A DNA stretch of 61,366 nucleotides from positions 1 through 61,366 of the forward strand of contig NZ_BSSE01000036.1 in assembly GCF_030268965.1 (NCBI RefSeq), read 5' to 3'. Below the pieces are notes generated by a model that saw only the letters and a program-made list of their open reading frames with translations, ran no database searches and was not told where the DNA came from. The DNA comes from Microtetraspora sp. NBRC 16547 (GTDB lineage: Bacteria; Actinomycetota; Actinomycetes; Streptosporangiales; Streptosporangiaceae). The translations under genes and the position numbers were made by a program. Positions 44,768 through 52,731 of this stretch are shown here, piece after piece (the stretch's first letter is position 1; every line of letters begins with the position of its first letter).

Positions 44768-44851
44768 CTAGTGCGCGTACGTTGTTAAGTAAGCACTAGT
44801 GCACTAATTTGTGGAGTATCCGTCGAGGCTGGAGCGGCTCCGGTGCACTAG
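44768..44851. promoter_or_regulatory. Repeated CTAGTGC/GCACTAG operators
   Basis: Three occurrences of the same word lie between the divergent genes: CTAGTGC at 44768, the overlapping palindromes GCACTAGTGC (44793-44802) and TAGTGCACTA (44797-44806), and GTGCACTAG at 44843-44851. Direct and inverted copies suggest cooperative operator sites for the GntR-TetR regulator, covering both divergent promoters. Confidence 0.6.
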
Positions 44852-44883
44852 GACAGTGGGAGCAGACAGTGGGAGCATGAATC

Positions 44884-45819
44884 ATGGATGAGGCCCAATC
44901 GCCGTACCTGCGCATCGCCGCGGAGTTGAGGCGACGCATCACGACAGGCCGGCTCCGGCCCGGAGATCGGGTGCCGTCGACACGACAGATCACGCGGGAA
45001 TGGGGCGTGGCGATGGCCACCGCCACCAAGGCGCTGACCACCCTGCGTCAGGAGGGGCTCATCCGTCCCGTGCCCGGGGTCGGGACCGTGGTGGCCGATC
45101 CCAAAACGGGCGCCGTGCCGTCCCGCCGTTCGGCTCCCGAGCTGAGCGAGGAGCGCGTCGTGCGGGCCGCGATCGCCATCGCCGACGCCGAGGGCCTGGC
45201 GACGCTGACCATGCGCCGGATCGCCACGAGCCTGGGCACGTCGGTCATGGCGCTCTACCGGTACGTGTCCGGCAGGGATGAGCTGGTCACCCTCATGGCG
45301 GACAGGGTGCTGGCCGACGGCGGGCTACCCGAGCCGCAGCCGCCGGGCTGGCGGGCCTGCCTCGAATGGGCGGCCAGAACGCAATGGGCCCTCTACCGTC
45401 GTCATCCGTGGCTGGCGCAAGCCGTCTCGTTCACCCGCCCCATGGCCACACCTCACGCGATGGCCCAGGTCGAGTGGGCGATGCGGGCGGTGGACGGCCT
45501 CGGACTCGACCCGGTCACGATGGTTCACATCTACGTGACCGTGGCCAACTACGTGCACGGCACCGCCGCCCACCTGGAAGCCGAGGCCGAGGCCGTCCAG
45601 CAGACCGGCACCACCGACGATGAGTGGCTCGAATCCACTGTGATCCCCCAGATGCCCGAGTTCCCGCTGCTGTCGCAGATCCCTCCCGACTCCCTCGACC
45701 TGAACACGCTCTTCGAATTCGGCCTGCAACGCCTGCTGGACGGAGTGGCGACGCTCATCGGTTCGCATGGCGGCGGCGAGCCGAGCTGGCCGCGGACAGG
45801 GCCGCGATCGCCAGGGTAG
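44884..45819 (+). CDS. Chimeric GntR-TetR transcriptional regulator
   Basis: A 311-residue regulator with two DNA-binding domains. Residues about 7-72 are a GntR winged helix ('LRRRITTGRLRPGDRVPSTR', 'WGVAMATATKALTTLRQEG', 'RPVPGVGTVVA'), and residues about 90-135 a TetR helix-turn-helix ('LTMRRIATSLGTSVMALYRY'), followed by a TetR-C type ligand domain (WAARTQWALYRRHPWLAQAV). Such chimeras exist in actinomycetes but are uncommon. It is divergent from the FAD monooxygenase with repeated palindromic sites between them, so it probably represses that gene until a small aromatic molecule binds. Confidence 0.88.
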   Translation: MDEAQSPYLRIAAELRRRITTGRLRPGDRVPSTRQITREWGVAMATATKALTTLRQEGLIRPVPGVGTVVADPKTGAVPSRRSAPELSEERVVRAAIAIADAEGLATLTMRRIATSLGTSVMALYRYVSGRDELVTLMADRVLADGGLPEPQPPGWRACLEWAARTQWALYRRHPWLAQAVSFTRPMATPHAMAQVEWAMRAVDGLGLDPVTMVHIYVTVANYVHGTAAHLEAEAEAVQQTGTTDDEWLESTVIPQMPEFPLLSQIPPDSLDLNTLFEFGLQRLLDGVATLIGSHGGGEPSWPRTGPRSPG

Positions 45820-45831
45820 GCGCCGGACCCG

Positions 45832-46179
45832 TCAGGCCGCGGCCAGCAGCGCCACTAGATCCTCCGGCATGGGCATGGGCTGGGTGAGGCCCACGCGGGC
45901 CCGGCCGGTGTTGCCTTCGGGATAGCGGCCCAGGGCCGAGCCGGGCGCGGCCACGATGATCCGCATGACTTGGCCGAGGGCCTCCCGCCGATCCCGTTGG
46001 GCGATCGCCAGGGCGAGCATCGCGATGTGGTTGCGGGTGTGCGGCCAGGGCCACGGCTGGGACAGGATGTGCGCCCGTTCCAGATGCCGCCACCGCTTCT
46101 CGGGGTCGGTGGCAGCGCGGGCGGCGGCCATCTCCCACAGGTAACAGGTGCGGACGCGCTCAGGCATGGGTTTGGTCAT
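45832..46179 (-). CDS. DUF3703 protein
   Basis: A 115-residue protein of the DUF3703 type: 'RVRTCYLWEMAAARAATDPE' and 'RWRHLERAHILSQPWPWPHT' with 'RNHIAMLALAIAQRDRREAL', then 'RIIVAAPGSALGRYPEGNTG' near the end. It contains conserved histidines (HLERAHILSQPWPWPHTRNH) that could bind metal. DUF3703 genes are known beside metal-efflux genes. Its ATG overlaps the end of the P-type ATPase gene by 20 bases, making it the last gene of the cmtR-like operon. A role in metal handling is inferred only from this context. Confidence 0.82.
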   Translation of the reverse strand: MTKPMPERVRTCYLWEMAAARAATDPEKRWRHLERAHILSQPWPWPHTRNHIAMLALAIAQRDRREALGQVMRIIVAAPGSALGRYPEGNTGRARVGLTQPMPMPEDLVALLAAA

Positions 46180-48157
46180 GGCTCCTCTGATCGTCGAGCG
46201 GGATGGGAACGGTCGCCGGTGCCGGGATGGCGAGCGTCTGCAGGGGGCGGGCCCGGCCGGCGCGCACGCCGTTGGCGATGACGACAACCTCGGCGATCTC
46301 GTGCACGGCCACCACGGCGGCCAGGCCGAGCACGCCGAGCAGCGCGAGCGGCATCAGGCCGACCACGATGGCCAGGGAAAGGGAGACGTTCTGCAGCATG
46401 ATCCGCCGGGCGTGACGGGCATGCTCCAGCGCTTGGGGCAGGTGGCGCAGGTCCTCGCCCATCAAGGCGACGTCGGCGGTTTCGATCGCCACGTCGGTGC
46501 CCATGGCGCCCATGGCGATGCCCAGATCGGCGGTGGCCAGGGCGGGCGCGTCGTTGACGCCGTCACCGACCATCGCCGTGCTCTGCTGTCCGCGCAGCTT
46601 CTCGACTATGCGGGCTTTGTCTTCGGGGCGCAGGTCGGCGTGTACCTGGTCGATGCCCGCTTGGGCGGCGAGGGCGGTGGCGGTGGCGTGGTTGTCGCCG
46701 GTCAGCATCGCGATCTGGTATCCGCCCTCGCGCAGCCGGGCGATCACCTCGGCGGCCTCGGGACGCAGCTCGTCCCGCACGGCGATCGCGCCGATCAAGG
46801 TCCCGTCGTCTTCGACCAGAACGGTGGTGGCGCCGAGGTCCTGCATGCGGGTGACATCGGCGGCTAGGGCGCCCGGCTCCAGCCAGCCGGGGCGGCCAAG
46901 CCGTACCTGGCGACCGCTGACGAACCCGGTCAGACCGGCGCCGGTGACCGCTTCCACGTGCTCCGCGTCGGGGATGGTCTCGGCGGCGGCCAGGATGGCG
47001 CGCGCCAGGGGATGTTCGCTGCGGGCCTCCAGCGCGGCCGCCAGCTTCAGGACGCGCTGCTCGGACATGCCGGGGCCGGTCGCCACCACCTCGACGACGG
47101 CGGGCCGGTTGCGGGTCAACGTGCCGGTCTTGTCCAGGGCGATCGTCTTGACCGCGCCCAGGCTCTCCAGCGCCGCGCCGCCCTTGACCAGCACGCCGAG
47201 CTTGCTGGCCGCGCCGACCGCGGCGACCACGGTGACCGGGACGGAGATGGCCAGCGCGCACGGCGAGGCGGCCACCAGCACCACCAGAGCGCGTTCGATC
47301 CAGACCAGCGGGTCGCCGAGCACGCTGCCCACCAGTGCGATCAACGCCGCGGCGATCATCACGCCGGGCACCAGTGGGCGGGCGATCTTGTCGGCCAGGC
47401 GCTGGCCGGCGCCCTTGCGGGACTGCTCGGCCTCGACGATGGCCACGATGCGGGCCAGGGAGTTGTCCGCCGCCGTGGTGGTGACCTCGATCTCCAGTGC
47501 GCCGGTGCCGTTGATCGAGCCGGCGAACACCTCGCTGCCGGGCTCGGCCTCGACTGGAACCGATTCGCCGGTGATGGCCGAGAGGTCCAGCGTGGTGCGG
47601 CCTGCGCGGATGATCCCGTCGGTGGCGATCCGCTCGCCGGGCTTGACCAGCATCACGTCACCCACGCGAAGCTCGGCCGGGGTGATCACCCGCTCGGCGC
47701 CGTCGCGGCGCACGGTGGCCTGATCGGGCACCAACGCCAGCAGGGCGCGCAGTCCGCGCCGGGTACGGGCCAGGGAGTACTCCTCCAGGCCTTCGCTGAT
47801 GGAGAACAGGAAGGCCAGCATCGCGGCCTCGCCGACCTCGCCCAGCGCGACGGCGCCGACGGCGGCGATCGTCATCAGCGTGCCGACGCCGATCTTGCCC
47901 TTGGCCAGGCGCCGCAGGGTGGACGGCGCGAACGTCCATGCCCCGGCCGCCAGCGCCAGCCCTTGCAGGCTCAGCGCGGCCCAGTCCGGTCCACCCGCCC
48001 AGCCGGAGCCGTAACCGGCCAGCAGCAGCACGCCGGACACCGCGGCCCAGCGCAGCTCCGGCACCTGCCACAGCCGCTCGGGCTCGTGCTCCTCCGCGTC
48101 TTCGGACTCGCTGATCGCACGGGGCTCATCGTGGCCGCACCCGCAGGTGTCACTCAC
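46160..48157 (-). CDS. Heavy-metal P1B ATPase (Cd/Zn/Pb-type efflux)
   Basis: A 665-residue metal-pumping ATPase. The N-terminus has a short cysteine/histidine tail (CGCGHDE) instead of an HMA domain. Core motifs: actuator 'ITGESVPVEAEPG', metal site 'VAASPCALAISVP' with SPC rather than CPC, 'LDKTGTLTRNRP', 'SEHPLARAI', and 'VGDGVNDAPALATA'. Near the C-terminus 'AVHEIAEVVVIANGVRAGR' is typical of the actinobacterial group. The SPC form is associated with Co/Zn-type pumps; the sensor next door favours cadmium or lead. It overlaps the ArsR gene by eight bases and the DUF3703 gene by 20. Confidence 0.9.
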   Translation of the reverse strand: MSDTCGCGHDEPRAISESEDAEEHEPERLWQVPELRWAAVSGVLLLAGYGSGWAGGPDWAALSLQGLALAAGAWTFAPSTLRRLAKGKIGVGTLMTIAAVGAVALGEVGEAAMLAFLFSISEGLEEYSLARTRRGLRALLALVPDQATVRRDGAERVITPAELRVGDVMLVKPGERIATDGIIRAGRTTLDLSAITGESVPVEAEPGSEVFAGSINGTGALEIEVTTTAADNSLARIVAIVEAEQSRKGAGQRLADKIARPLVPGVMIAAALIALVGSVLGDPLVWIERALVVLVAASPCALAISVPVTVVAAVGAASKLGVLVKGGAALESLGAVKTIALDKTGTLTRNRPAVVEVVATGPGMSEQRVLKLAAALEARSEHPLARAILAAAETIPDAEHVEAVTGAGLTGFVSGRQVRLGRPGWLEPGALAADVTRMQDLGATTVLVEDDGTLIGAIAVRDELRPEAAEVIARLREGGYQIAMLTGDNHATATALAAQAGIDQVHADLRPEDKARIVEKLRGQQSTAMVGDGVNDAPALATADLGIAMGAMGTDVAIETADVALMGEDLRHLPQALEHARHARRIMLQNVSLSLAIVVGLMPLALLGVLGLAAVVAVHEIAEVVVIANGVRAGRARPLQTLAIPAPATVPIPLDDQRSHDQTHA

Positions 48158-48542
48158 CGCACACCCCGCCTTCCGTGGTAGCGCCTGACGCGGCGGTCCC
48201 GTAGTTCGGGCACAGCGCCACGGCCTCGCCGGTGGCCGACAGCAGCGTCTCGGCGGCGCGCAGTAGGTCCAGCAGCTCAGGCTGGGCCAGCGCGTAGAAC
48301 ATCTGCCGCCCTTCCGGTCGCCCGACCACCAGGCCGCAATCGCGCAGGCACGCCAGGTGCGAGGACGCGGTCGACTGCGCCAGCCCCAGCTCGGTGGTCA
48401 GATCCACCACCCTGCGCTCACCGCCGGCGAGAAGCCGGACGATCGCCAGCCGGGTCGGATCGCCGAGCGAGCGGAACAACGCCCCGGCCGCCGCCAACTC
48501 GGTTCGGGGCGCCGCGCCGGTCTCTGAGTTAATCATCGACAT
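48150..48542 (-). CDS. CmtR-like ArsR-family metal sensor
   Basis: A 130-residue winged-helix repressor. 'LFRSLGDPTRLAIVRLLAGG' and 'LGLAQSTASSHLACLRDCGL' cover the DNA-binding part. Cysteines C65 and C69 in HLACLRDCG of the recognition-helix region and C111 in 'VALCPNYG' match the three ligands (C57, C61, C102) of mycobacterial CmtR, which senses cadmium and lead. It heads the operon with the P-type ATPase. The start lies in an inverted repeat, as for an autoregulated gene; no good ribosome site is visible, so the transcript may be leaderless or start at the ATG two codons later. Confidence 0.85.
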   Translation of the reverse strand: MSMINSETGAAPRTELAAAGALFRSLGDPTRLAIVRLLAGGERRVVDLTTELGLAQSTASSHLACLRDCGLVVGRPEGRQMFYALAQPELLDLLRAAETLLSATGEAVALCPNYGTAASGATTEGGVCGE

Positions 48543-48553
48543 GCACCGATGAT
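48532..48553. promoter_or_regulatory. Operator candidate at the CmtR-like start
   Basis: ATCATCG (48532) and CGATGAT (48547-48553) form a perfect 7-bp inverted repeat with 8-base spacer overlapping the ArsR start codon; further AT-rich repeats (TGAATGATCGATAGTTATTGATGA, within 48564-48588) follow upstream. Binding there by the repressor would block its own operon. Confidence 0.5.
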
Positions 48554-48600
48554 AGCGCTAGAGATGAATGATCGATAGTTATTGATGACAACGAGACCTC

Positions 48601-49041
48601 TCAATGGATAGAGGGGAACGCCTTCAGCAGTTTCCGGCGTTCCTGCACGGTCAGGTCGGCCATCTGCTTACCCTCCTGGACCTCGCTCGCCATGATGAGC
48701 GCGGCCACTTTGTCAGGGCTGTATCCGGGCAGAGCGCGCAGGACGCGGCTGACCGGGGTGCGTTTGACGAGGTCGTCATTCCGCCGGAACACCTCGGCCA
48801 GGCTGAGCCGTCCAGAAGCGATCGCCGTCTGGAGTTCCGTCTGGCCGTGCGGGCCGGTGAACGGTCCGATGGGCATCGAGGACGTGTCAGGACTGGGGCG
48901 AGTGGTGACCGATCGCCCGTACTCCTTCATGGCCAGACCCGCGGTCGGGGAGATCCGCTCGGTCCCGCCGTCTTCAGCATGGAGGCTGTTCGCCGTGGCC
49001 AGCAGAATGCCTGCGATGCTCGCGGCGGCGGCGGCGGCCAC
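48601..49041 (-). CDS. Membrane-anchored protein with actinobacterial IHF-like domain
   Basis: A 146-residue product from the only acceptable start, a GTG at 49041. Residues 2-20 are a hydrophobic segment (AAAAAASIAGILLATANSL); residues 21-69 are a polar linker; residues 70-143 resemble mycobacterial/Streptomyces mIHF: 'ELQTAIASGRLSLAEVF', 'KRTPVSRVLRALPGYSPDKV' (the H2TH core) and 'DLTVQERRKLLKAF' (the closing helix). In true mIHF this domain binds DNA in the cytoplasm, and the basic loop that here reads GKQMADL normally reads xRRLRGL. In the same frame upstream of the GTG the peptide is strongly basic (KRRKKLAASRQRSGRLSRRQ) but has no start codon, so the real start is uncertain. Confidence 0.6.
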   Translation of the reverse strand: MAAAAAASIAGILLATANSLHAEDGGTERISPTAGLAMKEYGRSVTTRPSPDTSSMPIGPFTGPHGQTELQTAIASGRLSLAEVFRRNDDLVKRTPVSRVLRALPGYSPDKVAALIMASEVQEGKQMADLTVQERRKLLKAFPSIH

Positions 49042-49183
49042 GGCGACCTGGCGCCTGGAGAGTCGCCCACTTCGCTGCCTGCTCGCGGCGAGTTTCTTCC
49101 GCCTCTTGCTGAGCCCGCGCTTTCTTTACTCTGCACCGGGGTTCGGGTGGCGACGGTTCGTGACGGGTATGTCGCCGACCGTC

Positions 49184-49236
49184 TTGACAGGTGGCCTTTG
49201 ATCCGCTCTACACTCTCATGTGTGAATAATCGTTCA
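49184..49236 (+). promoter_or_regulatory. Promoter and ArsR-type operator of the zinc-sensor operon
   Basis: A TTGACA -35 (49184-49189) and a TACACT -10 (49209-49214) are followed within eight bases by the GTG start, so the mRNA is probably leaderless. TGAATAATCGTTCA (49223-49236), of TGAA-N6-TTCA form, the core of SmtB/NmtR/CzrA operators, overlaps the start codon. Confidence 0.65.
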
Positions 49237-49626
49237 AACGTCGTGCCCCTGTCCGCCGACGCCTGCTCCTCGTCTGTTGTCGACGCGGAGCGGGTCGCCG
49301 ACGTTCGACGGGCATTGCCCACGGAGCAGACGATCCAGGATCTCGCCCAGATCTTCGGCCTTCTCTCCGATCCGGGACGTCTCCGGCTGATATCCGCCCT
49401 GCTGGAGGGCGGGGAGATGTGCGTGTGCGACCTCGCGGCGGCGACCGGGCAGAGCATGTCCGCCGCCTCACACGCGTTGCGGCTGCTGCGGACCAACCGC
49501 GTGGTCAAGGTGCGCAGAACGGGACGGATGGCCTACTACCGGCTCGCGGACTCCCATGTGCGGATGCTGATCGATCTCACCATCGCCCATCTCGGACACG
49601 ACGAAGGGGATCCCCATGACGACTGA
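49222..49626 (+). CDS. ArsR-family zinc sensor (alpha5 site)
   Basis: A 134-residue repressor starting at GTG directly after the promoter. The helix-turn-helix is 'CVCDLAAATGQSMSAASHAL' followed by 'RLLRTNRVVKVRRTGRMAYY'. Near the end 'LADSHVRMLIDLTIAHLGHD' contains D-x-H-x10-H-x2-H, the alpha5 metal site of zinc, nickel or cobalt sensors of the SmtB/CzrA/NmtR type. It overlaps the CDF exporter gene by 11 bases. The clear TGAA-N6-TTCA operator indicates zinc-lifted autorepression; zinc rather than nickel is favoured by the CDF partner. Confidence 0.88.
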   Translation: MNNRSNVVPLSADACSSSVVDAERVADVRRALPTEQTIQDLAQIFGLLSDPGRLRLISALLEGGEMCVCDLAAATGQSMSAASHALRLLRTNRVVKVRRTGRMAYYRLADSHVRMLIDLTIAHLGHDEGDPHDD

Positions 49627-50656
49627 GCACCGCAGCACCACAGGCCACGGCCATGGACACGGGCACGGAAGCGCTCGAGGAAACGCTCATGGACATGGCC
49701 ATGGACACGGGCACGCCGTGAGCGCCCAGGCGGACCGCCGCTACCTCACGGGTGCTCTGCTGCTGATCGTCGGCTTCATGGCGGTCGAGGTGGTGATCGG
49801 CTTCATCGCTCGATCCCTCGCGCTCATCTCCGATGCGGGCCACATGCTCACCGATGCCGCCGCCATCGTCTTCGCCATGGTGGCGATGCGGATCGCCGCC
49901 CGGCCGCCCCAGGGCGGATTCACCTACGGCCTCAAACGCGCCGAGATCATCTCCGCGCAGATCAACGGCATCACCCTGCTGCTGCTCAGCGCGTACTTCG
50001 TCTACGAGGGTGTCCAGCGGCTGATCACTCCTCCCGACGTCGCGGGCGTCTACATGGTGGCGACCGGTATGGCCGGCATCGTCGTCAATCTCGCCGCCAC
50101 CTGGCTCCTCAGCAAGGCCAACCGGTCAAGCCTCAACGTCGAGGGGGCCTTCCAGCACATCCTCAACGACCTGTTCGCCTTCATCGCCACCACTGTCGCC
50201 GGCGTCGTCGTGTGGCTCACCGGGTGGGGGCGCGCGGACGCCATCGCCGCTCTGGTCGTCGCCGCGCTGATGCTCAAGGCAGGCTGGGGACTGGTCCGTG
50301 ACTCCGGCCGCGTCTTCATGGAGGCCGCACCCGCCGGCATGAACCCCGCCGAGATCGGGCAGAAGGCCGCGGCCCTCGAGCATGTGACGGAGGTCCACGA
50401 CCTGCATGTGTGGGAGGTCACCTCCGGCTATGCCTCCTTGTCGGCGCACATCCTGGTGCGGCCCGGAGCCGACTGCCACGCCGTACGCAAGGCGGCCGAG
50501 CGCCTGATGCGGGAGGAATACGGCATCGACCACACGACCCTGCAGGTCGACCACGCCCCCAAGGACCTGCTCCCCGCGACGGACGCCCAGCGCCACTGCA
50601 CCGACCCGCATGGGCCCATCCACCGGGCCGGGGATCCCCTCCCGGGGCGAGCGTAG
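49616..50656 (+). CDS. CDF-family zinc exporter (ZitB/CzcD type)
   Basis: A 346-residue cation diffusion facilitator with six predicted helices. The N-terminal 35 residues are a histidine-rich tail of GH repeats that likely gathers zinc. Transport-site pairs are present: 'ISDAGHMLTDAAAIVFA' in helix 2 (H/D) and 'AFQHILNDLFAFIATT' in helix 5 (H/D). The cytosolic C-terminal domain includes 'VTEVHDLHVWEVTSGYASLS' and ends with a His/Cys stretch 'RHCTDPHGPIH'. These residues suit zinc efflux driven by protons. It is coupled to the zinc sensor by an 11-base overlap. Confidence 0.93.
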   Translation: MTTEHRSTTGHGHGHGHGSARGNAHGHGHGHGHAVSAQADRRYLTGALLLIVGFMAVEVVIGFIARSLALISDAGHMLTDAAAIVFAMVAMRIAARPPQGGFTYGLKRAEIISAQINGITLLLLSAYFVYEGVQRLITPPDVAGVYMVATGMAGIVVNLAATWLLSKANRSSLNVEGAFQHILNDLFAFIATTVAGVVVWLTGWGRADAIAALVVAALMLKAGWGLVRDSGRVFMEAAPAGMNPAEIGQKAAALEHVTEVHDLHVWEVTSGYASLSAHILVRPGADCHAVRKAAERLMREEYGIDHTTLQVDHAPKDLLPATDAQRHCTDPHGPIHRAGDPLPGRA

Positions 50657-50684
50657 TGACGGCGCGTCGCGCCTCCTCGGTGGC

Positions 50685-50713
50685 GGGCGTCCGGCGGTGG
50701 GCGTCCGGCGGTG
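50685..50713. repeat. Short direct repeat
   Basis: GGGCGTCCGGCGGTG occurs twice almost end to end, followed by two copies of GGCTGTTCGG[T/C]TCTC, in the 86-base gap between the convergent CDF and racemase genes. They look like local slippage duplications, without evident function. Confidence 0.5.
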
Positions 50714-50742
50714 GCTGTTCGGTTCTCGTGGCTGTTCGGCTC

Positions 50743-51849
50743 TCAGGGAGCGGGGATCCACTCGGTCGCGGTGGTGAGCGCCTCCAGGCTGGAGGGCTCG
50801 GGCGCGATGCCGATGCCGGGCCCCGCCGGTACGGCCAGCTCGCCGTCGGCCAGGGTGAACGGCGCGGTGATATCCCGCTCGTAGTAGCGCGCGGTCGCCG
50901 AGATGTCGCCCGGCAGGGTGAATCCGGGTAGCGCGGCAAGCGCCAGGTTGGCGGCCCTGCCGAGCCCCGTCTCCAGCATGCCGCCGCACCACACGGGCAG
51001 GCCGTGGGCGCGGGCGACGTCGTGGATCCGCCGCGCCTCCAGATAGCCCCCGACCCGGCCCGGCTTGATGTTGATGATCGAACACGCGCCCTGCCGGATC
51101 GCGGTGACGGCGTCCCGGGCCGAGGTGATGCTCTCGTCGAGGCAGATCGGGGTGCTCATCATGGCCGCGAGCCGGGCGTGGGCGTGCAGGTCGTCGGGGG
51201 CGAAGGGCTGCTCGATCATCGCCAGGCCGTAGGCGTCCAGCCTGGTCAGGTGGGCGGCGTCCCCAGGCTGGTAGGCCGTGTTGGCGTCGACGGTGAGCAT
51301 CACGTCCGCGCCGAAGGTCTCCCGCACCCTCGCGACGGGTTCGACGTCCCAGCCGGGCTCGATCTTCAGCTTCACCCGGGCGTATCCGGCCGCCAGGTGC
51401 CGGTCGACGGTGTCGAGCAGGTCGTCGAGGGTGTCCGTGATGCCCACCGAGACGCCGACCGGGAGGCTGCGCCGTACCGCGCCCAGGTAGGCGGCGAGGG
51501 ACACGCCCCGGGCCCGCAGCCAGGCGTCGAGCACAGCCATCTCGACAGCGGCCTTGGCCATCGGATGGCCTCGCAGATGGTGCAGGGCGGGGGTGACGGC
51601 GGCCGGGTCCAGGTCGACGGGGAAGAGCGCGGGAACGAGGAAGCGGCGGATCACGTCGGCCGCCCCTTCCAGATACTCCGGGCAGTAGGTCGGCTCGTCC
51701 TCGGCGACGCACTCTCCCCACCCCTCGCCCTCGTCGGTCGCCACCCGTACGAGCAGGGCGTTGCGCACGGTCTGAGTGCCGAGCGACGTGCGGAAAGGGG
51801 TGACGAGGGGGAGCGCGACGCGGCGCAGTTCGACGCCTTCGAGCTTCAC
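50743..51849 (-). CDS. Enolase-superfamily N-acylamino-acid racemase / OSB synthase
   Basis: A 368-residue member of the muconate-lactonising subgroup. Catalytic lysines and metal ligands are visible: K-x-K in 'GYARVKLKIEPG', D in 'LTVDANTAYQ', E in 'AMIEQPFAPDD', D in 'PICLDESITSA' and K in 'SIINIKPGRVGG'. The subgroup holds both o-succinylbenzoate synthase (MenC) and N-succinyl/N-acyl amino acid racemase, which often share one protein. No men genes are near, while a GNAT acyltransferase, PucR regulator, D-aminoacylase stub and serine peptidase-like gene are, so racemisation of N-acyl amino acids is preferred. It starts at GTG overlapping the GNAT stop. Confidence 0.85.
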   Translation of the reverse strand: MKLEGVELRRVALPLVTPFRTSLGTQTVRNALLVRVATDEGEGWGECVAEDEPTYCPEYLEGAADVIRRFLVPALFPVDLDPAAVTPALHHLRGHPMAKAAVEMAVLDAWLRARGVSLAAYLGAVRRSLPVGVSVGITDTLDDLLDTVDRHLAAGYARVKLKIEPGWDVEPVARVRETFGADVMLTVDANTAYQPGDAAHLTRLDAYGLAMIEQPFAPDDLHAHARLAAMMSTPICLDESITSARDAVTAIRQGACSIINIKPGRVGGYLEARRIHDVARAHGLPVWCGGMLETGLGRAANLALAALPGFTLPGDISATARYYERDITAPFTLADGELAVPAGPGIGIAPEPSSLEALTTATEWIPAP

Positions 51850-52676
51850 GCGGCGCCTCCCCGGGCCAGCAGGTACCACCCGGACCGGGTGAAACCGGTG
51901 ATCAGGTAACCGTCGGCGAGCGCGCCGCCCAGTGCGGCGCCGAGCGCGGCCCGCCAGTGCCTGGCGGCGCCCGGGTCGTCCTCGCGGAGCCTCTCGACGT
52001 CGGGCGGGGTCGCGCAGCGCAGTGACGGCGCGCCCCCGGCCTCGTGTACGGCCCCCGCCTCGTCCAGGATCGGCACGGCGGCGGTGAGACCATCCGCCGT
52101 CTTCGCCGCGACAGCACCGGCGTCCGCCCCGGGCGGAGACGCGGCCCCGGGTGGGGGAGCGGCGACGGGCCAGGTGACGAAGAGCCGGTCGGAGACGTCG
52201 CCGTCGTTGATGCCGTCGCTCAGCGGGCCGTAGAAGTCGGGCAGGTACTCGACGGCGGTCGCCCCGAGCCGGGTCAGGTTGAAGTAGGCGTTGCGGCGGA
52301 CCAGCGGGTCGAAGGTCCAGGTAATGGCGGTCAGGCCGCGTTCGGCCGCCCAGGCGCGCTGGTGTCGCTTGAGCGCCAGGCCGACGCCTCGCCCCTGCGC
52401 CTCCCGGGCCACTCCGGCGATGTGGGAGTGCAGGGTGCCGCCGGCGGCGAGGAACCCGGCGGCGACACCCACCAGCTCGTCGTCGAGGAAGGCGCCGCCG
52501 ACGTAGCCGCCGGTGTGGGCCAGGGCGCACATCATGTCCAGGGCAAGGGGCGCGTCGTCGCCGGGCTGGGTGCCCCAGGTCCGGCGCAGCAGCCGGTCGG
52601 CCCGCTGGAGGTCGGAGGTGGCGTGCAAGGACAGGAGGCGTACCCCGGCCGGAGCCGGGGCGAGGAGTTCGACCAT
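51846..52676 (-). CDS. GNAT-family acyltransferase
   Basis: A protein of about 276 residues with the acetyl-CoA site 'HSHIAGVAREAQGRGVGLAL' (the R-x2-G-x-G/A turn), 'AERGLTAITWTFDPLVRRNA' and 'YFNLTRLGATAVEYLPDFYG', a pattern seen in GNATs paired with amino-acid racemases that N-succinylate or N-acetylate amino acids. The C-terminal 90 residues (from about PPPGAASPPG) are a linker and small domain. Starts at 52676, 52688 and 52706 are all possible with poor ribosome sites; the first was chosen as nearest to the conserved part. It overlaps the racemase gene by four bases (GTGA). Confidence 0.78.
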   Translation of the reverse strand: MVELLAPAPAGVRLLSLHATSDLQRADRLLRRTWGTQPGDDAPLALDMMCALAHTGGYVGGAFLDDELVGVAAGFLAAGGTLHSHIAGVAREAQGRGVGLALKRHQRAWAAERGLTAITWTFDPLVRRNAYFNLTRLGATAVEYLPDFYGPLSDGINDGDVSDRLFVTWPVAAPPPGAASPPGADAGAVAAKTADGLTAAVPILDEAGAVHEAGGAPSLRCATPPDVERLREDDPGAARHWRAALGAALGGALADGYLITGFTRSGWYLLARGGAA

Positions 52677-52731
52677 GCTCCACAGCATCCCGCCGGGGGA
52701 GCGCACGCCGCGTTGGCGCGGACGACGAACT

